From NCBI GenBank assembly GCA_965199665.1, contig OZ241208.1:3162001-3226000 (forward strand): a stretch of 64,000 nucleotides of DNA, written 5' to 3'. A program made the translations under genes and the position numbers. The notes under the pieces are model-generated. The model saw only the letters and a program-made list of their open reading frames with translations, searched no databases and had not been told where the DNA came from. Positions 24,987 to 33,028 of this stretch are shown one piece after another. The DNA comes from JAVVHH01 sp965199665 (GTDB lineage Bacteria; Pseudomonadota; Alphaproteobacteria; Acetobacterales; Acetobacteraceae). How positions within the stretch are numbered: the first letter of the stretch is position 1; every line of letters begins with the position of its first letter.

Positions 24987-25250
24987 ATGAGCGTAGAGAC
25001 ACAGCCCGTCCAGGTAGCTTCTGGCGAGCAAGATCGTGGTCTGCTTGTCTTCAACGACGGTTGGCTAATTGCTGTTCTAGTCCGGTTGTCTGCGAAGCAT
25101 GGAGTGTTTGCCGGTCAGTGGTTTCTTGAGAGTGGCTACGGCCGCTTCTCAGGTCGCGAACAACTGACGTTTGTCGATGAGATAGATGCCATAGCGTGGT
25201 TCAACAGCCACTTGGCTGACCACTATATTGATGATCCTTGGAACCGGTGA
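24987..25250 (+). CDS. hypothetical protein
   Basis: An 87-aa acidic protein (MSVETQPVQVASGEQDRGLL, LESGYGRFSGREQLTFVDEI, DAIAWFNSHLADHYIDDPWN) starting 8 bp after the Crp/Fnr stop, so probably co-transcribed. An in-frame TTG at 24984 is the only other nearby start. It has no signal peptide or membrane segment and no family I recognise. The even, protein-like composition and tight spacing support it being real. Confidence 0.6.
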   Translation: MSVETQPVQVASGEQDRGLLVFNDGWLIAVLVRLSAKHGVFAGQWFLESGYGRFSGREQLTFVDEIDAIAWFNSHLADHYIDDPWNR

Positions 25251-25605
25251 TCGCTGACAATTATAGCAGATGCTCCTGTAAAATTTGGTTGTCGTGATCC
25301 GCAAAAATTGGGCAAATAACGCCACCGCTGATCGGTTAGACCCATAATTTAGCCGGCGCTGGGCTAGGCGTATTACCCATATGTTCGCACCCCACGACCA
25401 GTGCACGGTATCCACCCAAACTTTCAGCGTCATCTGCCCTCGGAAGGGAAGGCGGCGGGTCTGATCCCTGTCGTGCCGTAGCTGCGCAAGACGCAAACTT
25501 CAGAAACGGATGTGCTAGAAAATAACATAAATTGTAACGGGATCTAGATATTGAAGCATATCTTACGCATGCCGGTCCCACGGTGGCCTGTCGGAGTATG
25601 CAACG
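25251..25605. other. intergenic region
   Basis: About 355 bp with moderate GC. Minus-strand open frames here (for example 25149-25496) have no start signal or recognisable domain. It should hold the promoter of the DUF6894 gene at 25606; nothing specific is visible. Confidence 0.35.
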
Positions 25606-25869
25606 TTGCCGCGATACTACTTCCACGTCCAAGATGGTCGGGGTGTGCGGGATGACTCCGGGAAGGAGTTTCCGAATGACATGTCTGCTCGGAATGAGCT
25701 TGAGCGACTAGCGGCTTATGCGCTTGTGGATCGACCTGAGGTTGTTTGGCGGGGAGGTTGGTCCATTGATGTAACGGACGATTCAGGAGCTCATCTTTTC
25801 GCCCTGCACGTCTTCACCACCATATCCCCTATAATTAAAAAGGGGTTCAGGCTGGCAGCGACGCGTTAA
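25606..25869 (+). CDS. DUF6894-type small protein
   Basis: An 87-aa protein beginning MPRYYFHVQDGRGVRDDSGK, the hallmark of the small alphaproteobacterial DUF6894 family (Y-x-F-x-V-x-D-G, then D-x-x-G). It continues with ARNELERLAAYALVDRP and a C-terminal WSIDVTDDSGAHLFALHV strand pair. Function is unknown; members are often multi-copy and linked to stress regulators. The TTG start at 25606 is dictated by the conserved first residues. Confidence 0.72.
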   Translation: MPRYYFHVQDGRGVRDDSGKEFPNDMSARNELERLAAYALVDRPEVVWRGGWSIDVTDDSGAHLFALHVFTTISPIIKKGFRLAATR

Positions 25870-25913
25870 CGCGGACCGTAATTGCAATACCACCGGTAGG
25901 GTGGCCCGTCCGC

Positions 25914-26108
25914 CTAAGCCGCAATCGGTCTTGGTGCCTGCATAGGCATTACAGGCAACTCATAACCTTGGATCTTGATGCTGATGCCGTCCGCATTCTC
26001 TGGACACGATATCCAAGCCATCAGATCAGGAAATGCAGCGTCGATGGCGTCCGCAATTCGTTGCACCTTTTCCGGATAACCTTCTAATTCGATAGACAGC
26101 TCGGGCAT
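25914..26108 (-). CDS. small hypothetical protein
   Basis: A 64-aa protein, MPELSIELEGYPEKVQRIAD then AIDAAFPDLMAWISCPENAD, with a strand-helix-strand character. It starts with ATG behind GGAGGCTGCAC (spaced 6-8 bases), and an AT-rich promoter-like stretch lies upstream (26150-26210). No family recognised. Codon use and ribosome site favour a real gene. Confidence 0.5.
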   Translation of the reverse strand: MPELSIELEGYPEKVQRIADAIDAAFPDLMAWISCPENADGISIKIQGYELPVMPMQAPRPIAA

Positions 26109-26212
26109 GTGCAGCCTCCATCGAGGTCAGCCTCGAATAGGAATGCAACTTTCTATACAAACCGCGGAATGCATATAACATACTTTATATCCCATTAATA
26201 ATTCAAAACGAG

Positions 26213-26980
26213 CTAAGTGCTGCTTCCTTGCACGTCACCGCTTGCCTCGCGCTTGCTGATGTTGTCATGTCTGCCCCCATCGAGATGGAGATAAAGAGGA
26301 TTGAACTCAGCTAAATCACGCAATCCATCAATATCAACGATTGACAGTGTCTTCCCGCTAAACACAATGAGATTCTTACCTCTAAGTGATTGAACGCACC
26401 GATTGGCATGAACAAGCGAGATGCCGGTAGCATCAGCCAACTCTGCCTGTGTCAGCGGCAGACTAAACTTCCCGTCTTCGGCCAGACCTACCGATAACAT
26501 CCGCATATGTAACTCACAGAGTAGATGGGCGATCCGCTCCTCAGCACTGCGCTGGCCTAAGTTTACGAGCGCCGCCCGCAGTGTCGCTTCATCAACCAGC
26601 GTCGTCCACCACAGGGCTCGCGCAATCCCCGGGCGTTGGGTTAGCTCAAGCACTCTGGCTCTTGGCACTCTGACCACAGTAGATGGAGCCAGCGTCGAGA
26701 TGTCATGGTCCATCGCCTTGAGGATGAAGATGTGTAGGTCGCAAAAGTCACCCGGTAATAGGAAGGCCGTAATCTGCCGTCTACCATTTCGAAGTAACTG
26801 AGATCGACATGCGAGGCCGCTTAGAATAACGTGAACGAATTCAGGTCTATCACCCTCTCGTATCAGTTCCTGATCAGCCTGAACTTCGAATGGCGATCTG
26901 ACAATTTCATCAAGTAGCTTACGGTCATCTGAAGGCAGTTCTCCAAAAAGCTGAAGCTTCCGCGTAAGAACGTTGTCCAT
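26213..26980 (-). CDS. Crp/Fnr-family transcriptional regulator
   Basis: A 255-aa regulator of the same architecture as the gene at 24256: sensor domain with FEVQADQELIREGDRPEFVHVILSGLACRSQLL (about residues 31-63), then a Crp-type HTH with LTQAELADATGISLVHANRCVQSLRGKNLIVF (about 175-206). It is divergent from the DUF6894 gene at 27148, with about 165 bp between starts. The two regulators share layout but not close sequence, suggesting old paralogy or separate acquisition. Confidence 0.88.
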   Translation of the reverse strand: MDNVLTRKLQLFGELPSDDRKLLDEIVRSPFEVQADQELIREGDRPEFVHVILSGLACRSQLLRNGRRQITAFLLPGDFCDLHIFILKAMDHDISTLAPSTVVRVPRARVLELTQRPGIARALWWTTLVDEATLRAALVNLGQRSAEERIAHLLCELHMRMLSVGLAEDGKFSLPLTQAELADATGISLVHANRCVQSLRGKNLIVFSGKTLSIVDIDGLRDLAEFNPLYLHLDGGRHDNISKREASGDVQGSST

Positions 26981-27147
26981 GACGATGGTGCGACCTCATA
27001 CATGCGCCTATAATTAACCATTGTTTGCTTTGCGCAACACCGTGATCGTCCTGCAGTGCGGCATCATCTCGTTCAGAAGTTCAGATCACGCCATCGTGAG
27101 CCTGATCTGGTCAATGCACTCCTGAAAAGTCGCACCACCTCGGCATA

Positions 27148-27387
27148 ATGCCCCGGTTCTACTTCGATATGCGCTCTGATCTGGCCAGCTTCCGTGACGT
27201 GGAGGGCACCGAGCTGGCTAGTTCCGAAATGGCCGGAGAGGAACTGATTAGAGCGCTACCAGGAATGCTGCGCGACGAACTGCCGACAGTTGGCGAGAGG
27301 TGCAGCATCAAAGCCAGCGTACGCGATGATGCTGGACAGATTATATTTACGGCTCAACTCTCACTCACAACCAAGGGTCACGAGTAA
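27148..27387 (+). CDS. DUF6894-type small protein
   Basis: A 79-aa protein starting MPRFYFDMRSDLASFRDVEG and ending in a SIKASVRDDAGQIIFTAQLS strand pair. It is a diverged paralogue of the protein at 25606, matching the family's MPRYYF...D..G opening and terminal hairpin. The ATG at 27148 is fixed by that opening. It is divergent from the second Crp/Fnr regulator, which may control it. Confidence 0.72.
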   Translation: MPRFYFDMRSDLASFRDVEGTELASSEMAGEELIRALPGMLRDELPTVGERCSIKASVRDDAGQIIFTAQLSLTTKGHE

Positions 27388-27615
27388 CCGTGCGCCTCGC
27401 CAGCCCTCGGCTTTCCTTGTGAGCTGATCGGCATTACGGGACATCAATCTCCAAGTACTCACTGCCATTGCGCCATTACGAGTGATGCAGAAAGGGTTTC
27501 AGCGACGGCTAAAATCTTACCATATTTGCGAATTAGCGCTCGGCTATTGTCGTCCGTGCGCAGCCTCTGACAGGAAAGTTTTCAGCGTCGGCAGTAGGTC
27601 GTTGGGAAACTCCTC

Positions 27616-27650
27616 TGTCATTTTTCAAAGTTGGCTTCAGCAGATTGCCA
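27616..27650 (+). repeat. left terminal inverted repeat of the Tn402-type element
   Basis: Begins TGTCATTTTTCAAAGTTGGC followed by TTCAGCAGATTGCC. It matches the right end with one substitution (position 17) and one extra base near position 26. It lies about 40 bp beyond the racemase stop. Confidence 0.88.
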
Positions 27651-27691
27651 AAGTCCTGTTCAGCGGTTTGGCAGCAGCCGAGCTAACCCGC

Positions 27692-28411
27692 TTACGCGGC
27701 TTGGCGCAGGAACGAGAGCGCACGATCAACGGCGGCCTCGGCGTGAATGCCGGTTGTATCGAACAACGGCACTGGGCTGTCTTCCGGCTTCACCAGCAGC
27801 ATGATCTCCGTGCAGCCAAGAATGATGGCTTCGGCGCCCCGCTCGACCAGGCGAGCGATGACCGCCCGGTAGGCGGCGCGAGACGCAGGTTCCGCTCGCC
27901 CCTGGACCAGCTCATCGTAGATGATCCGATGCACGATCGCACGGTCGTCGGCTTCTGGGATCAGCACGTCGAGGCCGAAGCGTTGTTGCAGCCGTCCCTT
28001 GTAGAAGTCCTGCTCCATCGTGAATGCAGTGCCGAGCAGGCCGACGCGCTTGATGTCTTGCACCTTGATCCGCTCTGCCGTGGGATCGGCGATGTGCAGC
28101 AAGGGAATGCGGACGGCGGACTGCACCTGGTCGGCCATCTTGTGCATAGTGTTGGTGCAGATCAGGAAGAAGTCGGCCCCACCTCGCTCCAGGCGCTGTG
28201 CGGCGTCAATCATCAGCGCCGTCGCATCATCCCAGCGTCCAGCATGTTGCAAGGCCTCTATCTCACCGAAGTCGAACGACCACATCAGGCATCGTGCTGA
28301 ACGCAAGCCGCCCAGCCGAGACCGGACCGCTTGGTTGATGATCCGGTAGTACTCGGCTGAGCTTTCCCAACTCATGCCGCCGATTAATCCGATCACGCCC
28401 TGCTGCGACAT
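27692..28411 (-). CDS. aspartate/glutamate racemase family protein
   Basis: A 239-aa cofactor-independent racemase of the Asp/Glu/hydantoin family, interconverting L- and D-amino acids, most like aspartate racemase. The N-terminus GVIGLIGGMSWESSAEYYR is the family signature. The two catalytic cysteines are in FFLICTNTMHKM (first) and AIILGCTEIMLLV (second). It starts three bases after the stop of tniR (TGA-TCC-ATG) behind GAAGGGAA, so it is co-transcribed with the resolvase. It sits inside the transposon between tniR and the left inverted repeat, the cargo position of this family. Confidence 0.88.
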   Translation of the reverse strand: MSQQGVIGLIGGMSWESSAEYYRIINQAVRSRLGGLRSARCLMWSFDFGEIEALQHAGRWDDATALMIDAAQRLERGGADFFLICTNTMHKMADQVQSAVRIPLLHIADPTAERIKVQDIKRVGLLGTAFTMEQDFYKGRLQQRFGLDVLIPEADDRAIVHRIIYDELVQGRAEPASRAAYRAVIARLVERGAEAIILGCTEIMLLVKPEDSPVPLFDTTGIHAEAAVDRALSFLRQAA

Positions 28412-28414
28412 GGA

Positions 28415-29068
28415 TCAGTTCCCTTCCTGAGTTGCGGGGATAAGCTGGGGCGCTTTCCGCCGAGCCAGTAGGCTCAACCCATCTGGCCGCAGTTCGCCTT
28501 GAGGCGTGACATGGCGATAGAGCGTCTGCCGGCTGATGCCGAGTTCGATGCACAGCTCGCCGACCTTGGTACCCGGCTGACCCATCGCAGCCTGAGCGAG
28601 GCGAAGCTTGGCAGTCGTCATCTTGAACGGTCGCCCGCCGTTGCGACCGCGGGCGCGAGCGGACGCCAAGCCTGCCTTGGTGCGCTCGACGATCAGTTCC
28701 CGTTCGAATTCGGCCAGGGCTGCAAAAAAGCCGAACATAAGCCTGCCATTGGGCGTCGTGGTGTCGATTGCCGCCCCCTCGCCGGCGAGCACGCGAAGCC
28801 CGACGCCACGCTTGGTCAGATCATGCACGAGGTTAACCAGGTGCCGCAGATCCCGGCCGATACGGTCGAGCTTCCAGGCCACCAGCGTGTCGCCCTTGCG
28901 CAAGCTTTTCAGGCAGGCTTCCAGCCCCGGCCGGTCGTCGCGTTTGCCGGAGGCGTGGTCGTCATACAAGCATTCCGGCTCGACGCCGGCTGCGAGCAAC
29001 GCATCACGCTGCAGGTCCAGCACCTGGGAGCCGTCCGCTTTACTCACGCGCATGTAGCCGACCAACAC
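28415..29068 (-). CDS. tniR: serine resolvase TniR
   Basis: A 217-aa resolvase/invertase that resolves cointegrates of the transposon. The N-terminal domain starts MLVGYMRVSKADGSQVLDLQ with the catalytic Ser in MRVS; LVAWKLDRIGRDLRHL and FFAALAEFERELIVERT are conserved. A C-terminal Hin-like HTH follows (KVGELCIELGISRQTLYRHV). The GTG at 29068 was chosen for the family start and GGAG eight bases before. The 120 bp upstream (29069-29191), between tniR and tniQ, is where the res site is expected. Confidence 0.9.
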   Translation of the reverse strand: MLVGYMRVSKADGSQVLDLQRDALLAAGVEPECLYDDHASGKRDDRPGLEACLKSLRKGDTLVAWKLDRIGRDLRHLVNLVHDLTKRGVGLRVLAGEGAAIDTTTPNGRLMFGFFAALAEFERELIVERTKAGLASARARGRNGGRPFKMTTAKLRLAQAAMGQPGTKVGELCIELGISRQTLYRHVTPQGELRPDGLSLLARRKAPQLIPATQEGN

Positions 29069-29191
29069 GGGGAACTCTGCTCCATAAACGACCGGTTGCG
29101 TGACAGTCCGGCCGAACCAGACAGCCGGAGTCAAAGGTGTCACATAACCAGTCACCTCGTCTATGCTCTGCAAACCTTGTGCATGGTCGAT

Positions 29192-29569
29192 TTAGTGACG
29201 GTCTGGGCGCTCCGTCATGAGCCGGACAGTCGTCCTGATCTGAGCGAGGCTGTCCCGCCCTTCCTCGGTCAGCATCCAATCCGCGATCCTGGCGGTCAGC
29301 CGCGCCATGACGGCTGGCGTGGTCATGCCGCGCAGCTGCTCGCTCGAGACCCCGGTGCCCGCCGCCAACATCGCCAACTGCGCCTCGGTGATGCTCTCCA
29401 GGTCCCTCGCGCCTGGACCAGTGCGACCCAGTGCCCCGCGGAGAAACGTCTCGTAGCCAACGCCATAGGTGTCGGCGATCCGGCGCACCCAGGTCTGCAG
29501 GACCTCCCATTCGCGCGGCTTTGGGTGCAGCGGCCAGCGTCGGCCAGAACTGGTGTCGACGATACGAGC
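29192..29569 (-). CDS. tniQ: TniQ family protein, short
   Basis: A TniQ-type targeting protein, only about 125 codons against roughly 400 in Tn5053. The conserved N-terminal part is present: RRWPLHPKPREWEVLQTWVR then IADTYGVGYETFLRGALG. It is in the same frame as tniB and directly follows its TGA stop, but no ATG, GTG or TTG precedes the conserved block; the first ordinary start (GTG 29488) would delete it. Either initiation is unusual, the tniB stop is read through, or a frameshift has occurred. The coordinates give the open frame, not a proven start. Confidence 0.6.
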   Translation of the reverse strand, partial: ARIVDTSSGRRWPLHPKPREWEVLQTWVRRIADTYGVGYETFLRGALGRTGPGARDLESITEAQLAMLAAGTGVSSEQLRGMTTPAVMARLTARIADWMLTEEGRDSLAQIRTTVRLMTERPDRH

Positions 29570-30484
29570 TCACCGCAGCTCCCGCTCGAACAGGCGGCGA
29601 CGAACGGTGGGCGGCTGATAGGCAGCCGTGTCCAGTGCCTTGGGTCCGATCCGCTCTTGACCGGCGCGTAACGCCGCTTCCATGGCGGCACCAAGCAGCG
29701 CCGCCACCTCGCCGATCGTGCCCTCCGAGCGGCGCAGCACATGCGCACGCAGGGCAGGCGCACCCAGCCCGGACGGTTCGCAAAGCGGCAGCACCGCTTC
29801 GAAGCTCGCGAGCAGGCGGCCGAATTCAGGGCCGTCCTCCCAGGCCGGCAACAGGAATGGCTCAAAGCGATTCTCGAGCTGGTCGTCGCTGCGGATGGCG
29901 AGATAGGCCTCGCGCGTGCCAAAGCAGGCGATCGGGATGCGGAGCTCGTTGCCGAGATAGCGCAAAAGGTTCAGCAGTTCACGCTGTCGCGCCCCCGATG
30001 CGGCCAGCAGATTGTGCAACTCGTCCAGCAGCAACATCCGGCAACCGACATGGCGCAACAGGCGCATGGTCATGGCTTCGCGATCTGGCGAGCGACCGCC
30101 CAGCGCGTTGGGCATTCCCAAGCCCGCCAGAACCGCCGCGTATAGGCGTCCGATTGTCGGAGACGGCGGCATCTGCACCAGCAGCACCGGGATGATCTCG
30201 TGTTCGCCGTCCTCAGAAGGGTGCTGCTGGTGCGAGCGTAGGAAGTGTTCGGCAATGACCGTCTTGCCGTTATTGGTGGGGCCGACCACGAGTAGGTTGC
30301 GGGGACGCACACGGCCGGGTTCGGAGACGAGCAGGTGTTCGAGCAATGCAACGGCCTGGCTCGCACGGCCGTAGCCGATCCAGCGGTTGACCGGCACACG
30401 AGCCAATCGTTCGGCCGCCGGCAAATGTGCCAGTTCCCGCACCTCCGGGCGGAGATGAGCGAGATCCATGGGCACCGCTACCAT
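29570..30484 (-). CDS. tniB: transposition ATPase TniB
   Basis: A 304-aa AAA+ ATPase that works with the TniA transposase in target selection. Walker A is in LLVVGPTNNGKTVIAEHFL and Walker B in CRMLLLDELHNLL; IPIACFGTREAYLAIRSDDQ is a sensor region typical of TniB. The ATG at 30484 overlaps the tniA stop (CAATGGTAG), and its TGA stop is followed immediately by the tniQ frame. Confidence 0.92.
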   Translation of the reverse strand: MVAVPMDLAHLRPEVRELAHLPAAERLARVPVNRWIGYGRASQAVALLEHLLVSEPGRVRPRNLLVVGPTNNGKTVIAEHFLRSHQQHPSEDGEHEIIPVLLVQMPPSPTIGRLYAAVLAGLGMPNALGGRSPDREAMTMRLLRHVGCRMLLLDELHNLLAASGARQRELLNLLRYLGNELRIPIACFGTREAYLAIRSDDQLENRFEPFLLPAWEDGPEFGRLLASFEAVLPLCEPSGLGAPALRAHVLRRSEGTIGEVAALLGAAMEAALRAGQERIGPKALDTAAYQPPTVRRRLFERELR

Positions 30485-32169
30485 TGCTCGATGTCGTCGA
30501 AAGGACGGGGCAGTTCGCTCGTCCCGTCAGCCACTCCATCCTCTAGTGCGTCATCTGGCGCGATCTCTGTCACGGACGGAAGCGCCGGTTCTGCCGGTGG
30601 CGGCGCGGCTGGTAGGTCTGGCGCATTGTTTCGACGCGTCCGGTCTCGGCGGGCCGACCGGGTCAGGCGCGCGGCATCCCGCTCGGCAGCGCGCATCTCC
30701 TCGATGGCCGCGAATAAGCCGGCCTCGTCGATCTCGCCTCGGTGCTTGGCACGCAGGCGCCGCCGCGCCAGCCGATGCTCCCACAGCGAGATGGCCGGGC
30801 GCGACAGGTCGCGGGTCGGCACTTCCAGGTAGCCGCCATCCAGTGGGTCCAGCACGAACACCCGGCTGAGGTCGCGCGGATCACGACGGACCAGCAAAGG
30901 TCCTGGCCGGTTACGGGTGGTGATCCAAGCCCGCAAGGCGGAGCTAAAATAGGTCACGTGGTCGATGGTCACGCCATCGCGCTGCAGGCTTCGGCGCAGT
31001 ACGGGCAGGAAGTCTACGAGGTAGGCACGCAGGTCGCGCGGGACCGGAATGGAGCCATCCTCGGCAGCGAGGGCGGCGGTGCCGTCCTGCCAACGCCGCA
31101 GCGGCGCTTGCCCGTCGAGCCCCTCATGCGGGCGCAGGTGATAGTATTTGGCCACGGCCACGGCGAGCCAGCGTTCCAGTTCCTCCAAGGTCAGGCACGC
31201 CGCCTTGTCGCTGTCGTAGCTGCCGCGCTGCCCGATGTTGGAGAACGTCGTGCCGGGCAGGCCGTGCACCAAGCCCATCAGCGTGCCGATCACCCGCTCG
31301 ACCACGCCGCCGAACTGCGGCTGACCCGGCGGGCGCCAGTCGATGGCGATGCCGTGCTGCTCGCAGCCGCGCTCGAACGCCTCGGAATGGAACTCGGTCC
31401 CGTTGTCCACTCCGATCCGGCGCGGCTTGCCCTGCACCGGCCAGTCCGCCTCCACCTCCCGCAGCGCAAGCCAGGGCGCTTTGTCCATGGCGACGTGCGT
31501 CAGGCATAGGCCGACCGATATGGCCGATGGGGCATCCAGCGTCATGTGAAAGCCCGCGATGCAGCGGCTGTGGACGTCGATAGCGACCGTGAGCCAGGGC
31601 CGGCCGATCGGCTCGCGATCGAGAGGGTCCACCAGGATCAGGTCCATCGGTGTATGGTCGACCTGCACCAGGTCCAGCGGGAAGCGGACGGCCGGTGCAT
31701 GGCCATGCACCGGCTTGATTTCGGGGTGGTCCTCGCCCCGCTTGCGGCGATCTGCGATCGGCAGCGTCCGAAGCCGGCGTCGCACGGTGCTGGAGGAGGG
31801 TGGCCGCAGCTTTTCGGCAAGGCAACGTCCGGCCACCGTGCGCGCCACCTCCGCCGCAGTCGGCTTTTGCGGGGTCAGATAGACTTCCTGAACAACCCGC
31901 CGCAACGTGGCCTCGCTCGCCGGCACCGTGCGCGGCCTATCCCGACCGCCGCTCGAGCGGCCCGGCACCAGCGCCGTCAGTTCGCCACCCGCCTCTCGGC
32001 ATCGACGCAGAAGCGTGTAGGTCTGACGCTCCGACAATCCGAGCGTCGCTGCCGCAGCCTGCACCATATGACGCGGCCGATGGTCGCGCGCGGCAAGCGG
32101 ACGGATCACCTCAGCCCGGCGCCGGGCCTCACTCCAAGCTGCCTCGGGAATGAGCGACAAGTCGGCCAA
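30478..32169 (-). CDS. tniA: DDE transposase TniA
   Basis: Mu/Tn7-like rve transposase of 563 aa. Catalytic residues are recognisable: DLVQVDHTPMDL (first Asp), RRIGVDNGTEFHSEAFERG (second Asp) and PQFGGVVERVIGTLMG (Glu). The N-terminal part carries HTH segments (ATLGLSERQTYTLLRRCREA) and the C-terminus a Mu-type extension. The TTG at 32169 is favoured by AGAGGGAG upstream; an earlier TTG at 32199 is possible. It lies closest to the right inverted repeat, as expected for the family. Confidence 0.93.
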   Translation of the reverse strand: MADLSLIPEAAWSEARRRAEVIRPLAARDHRPRHMVQAAAATLGLSERQTYTLLRRCREAGGELTALVPGRSSGGRDRPRTVPASEATLRRVVQEVYLTPQKPTAAEVARTVAGRCLAEKLRPPSSSTVRRRLRTLPIADRRKRGEDHPEIKPVHGHAPAVRFPLDLVQVDHTPMDLILVDPLDREPIGRPWLTVAIDVHSRCIAGFHMTLDAPSAISVGLCLTHVAMDKAPWLALREVEADWPVQGKPRRIGVDNGTEFHSEAFERGCEQHGIAIDWRPPGQPQFGGVVERVIGTLMGLVHGLPGTTFSNIGQRGSYDSDKAACLTLEELERWLAVAVAKYYHLRPHEGLDGQAPLRRWQDGTAALAAEDGSIPVPRDLRAYLVDFLPVLRRSLQRDGVTIDHVTYFSSALRAWITTRNRPGPLLVRRDPRDLSRVFVLDPLDGGYLEVPTRDLSRPAISLWEHRLARRRLRAKHRGEIDEAGLFAAIEEMRAAERDAARLTRSARRDRTRRNNAPDLPAAPPPAEPALPSVTEIAPDDALEDGVADGTSELPRPFDDIEQW

Positions 32170-32220
32170 CCCTGGCTCCCTCTTTGCACCACGCTGCAAC
32201 TGTCTTTGACCAGATGCGGG

Positions 32221-32238
32221 CCGCTGAAGCCCACTCTG
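32221..32238. repeat. internal copy of the transposon end sequence
   Basis: The minus strand here reads CAGAGTGGGCTTCAGCGG, matching the AAAGTSGGCTTCAGC core of the terminal repeats. Tn402-type ends carry several transposase-binding repeats inside the terminus, so this is probably a second TniA binding site about 80 bp from the right end. Confidence 0.5.
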
Positions 32239-32283
32239 ATCGAGATTGCAGGCGAGTGTGACAGAGTCAGTCGTTACATATCA

Positions 32284-32318
32284 ATGGCAATCGCTGAAGC
32301 CGACTTTGAAAAATGACA
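32284..32318 (-). repeat. right terminal inverted repeat of the Tn402-type element
   Basis: Read from 32318 leftward it begins TGTCATTTTTCAAAGTCGGC then TTCAGCGATTGCC. It matches the left end apart from one substitution and one indel. It lies about 120 bp from the tniA start. Confidence 0.88.
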
Positions 32319-32361
32319 CCCGAAGCAGACGCCCGGCTCGTGTGCCCGTAGAACGGCCCGC

Positions 32362-32845
32362 ATGATGGGACACGCAAATATACAGGTGCAACGCGCCGAT
32401 CATGTCGGCTTCGCGGTTGCGTCTCTCGATGAGAGCCTTCGGTTCTGGGTTGATGGGCTCGGCGAGCAGCTCTTGCGGACGGGTGAGATGCATGGCGAGT
32501 TCCTCGGCCAAGTGACGGGGGCACATGGGGCGCGTTTGCGCTTGACGATAGTGTCGTTAGCGGATCAGACGATCGAACTGTTGGAGTATTAGGGCCTGGA
32601 TCGGCCGAGCGCGCCGGTCAAGCCGTTCGACCCAAGCTTCGCTCATCTCGCTCTCGTGGTCGATGACATCGACGCGCTCCTCGCGCAAATCGCTGCCTAC
32701 GGCTGGAAGGCACAGGGCACACCTCAGCCAATCTCGAGCGGCGCGCGGGCCGGAACGCGGGTGATATGCCGTTGGTCCTGACTGCGCGACGCTCGAGTTC
32801 ATGCAGCTGCCTCTGGTGACGGCAACTACTGAATCCACCAATTAA
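32362..32845 (+). pseudogene. VOC/glyoxalase-family gene broken by a stop and a frameshift
   Basis: The first 76 codons give the first half of a VOC protein (QVQRADHVGFAVASLDESLR, then GLGEQLLRTGE). A TAG at 32590-32592 interrupts it, after which the same frame continues FDPSFAHLALVVDDIDALLA and WKAQGTPQPISSGARAGTRV. Near 32766 the frame shifts by one and finishes AVGPDCATLEFMQLPLV to a TAA at 32845. The three parts together match a normal two-repeat VOC domain, so two lesions have inactivated it. It starts 44 bp beyond the transposon end. Confidence 0.8.
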
Positions 32846-33028
32846 GGGGCCGCTTTCCAGACACAGCAAGGGTCCCGACGGCACGAAATAGGGATATCTG
32901 CGACGCATGATATGGGCGTGCTCGACCAATCGAGAACGAATCCAGAAATCTTTCGAAACATTGCCACGTCTTCGTGCTTCGCCAACCTGGACCTTGCGAT
33001 CCTCCCGGATTTCCCCCCTGTTCTTTCC

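Larger units (their letters stand above)
27616..32318 (-). mobile_element. Tn402/Tn5053-type transposon carrying an amino-acid racemase
   Basis: A 4.7-kb element bounded by inverted repeats that start TGTCATTTTTCAAAGT at both ends (27616 rightward, 32318 leftward). Inside, all on the minus strand, are tniA (DDE transposase), tniB (AAA ATPase), a short tniQ, the serine resolvase tniR and a racemase in the cargo position next to the left end. The order tniA-tniB-tniQ-tniR-cargo is that of the Tn402/Tn5053 family. The five-base flanks (TCCTC left, CCCGA right) do not match, so there is no target duplication. Confidence 0.88.

Noticed and set aside
27611..32323. Five-base target duplication of the Tn402-type element
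   Set aside because: Flanking bases TCCTC and CCCGA differ, so a duplication cannot be claimed.
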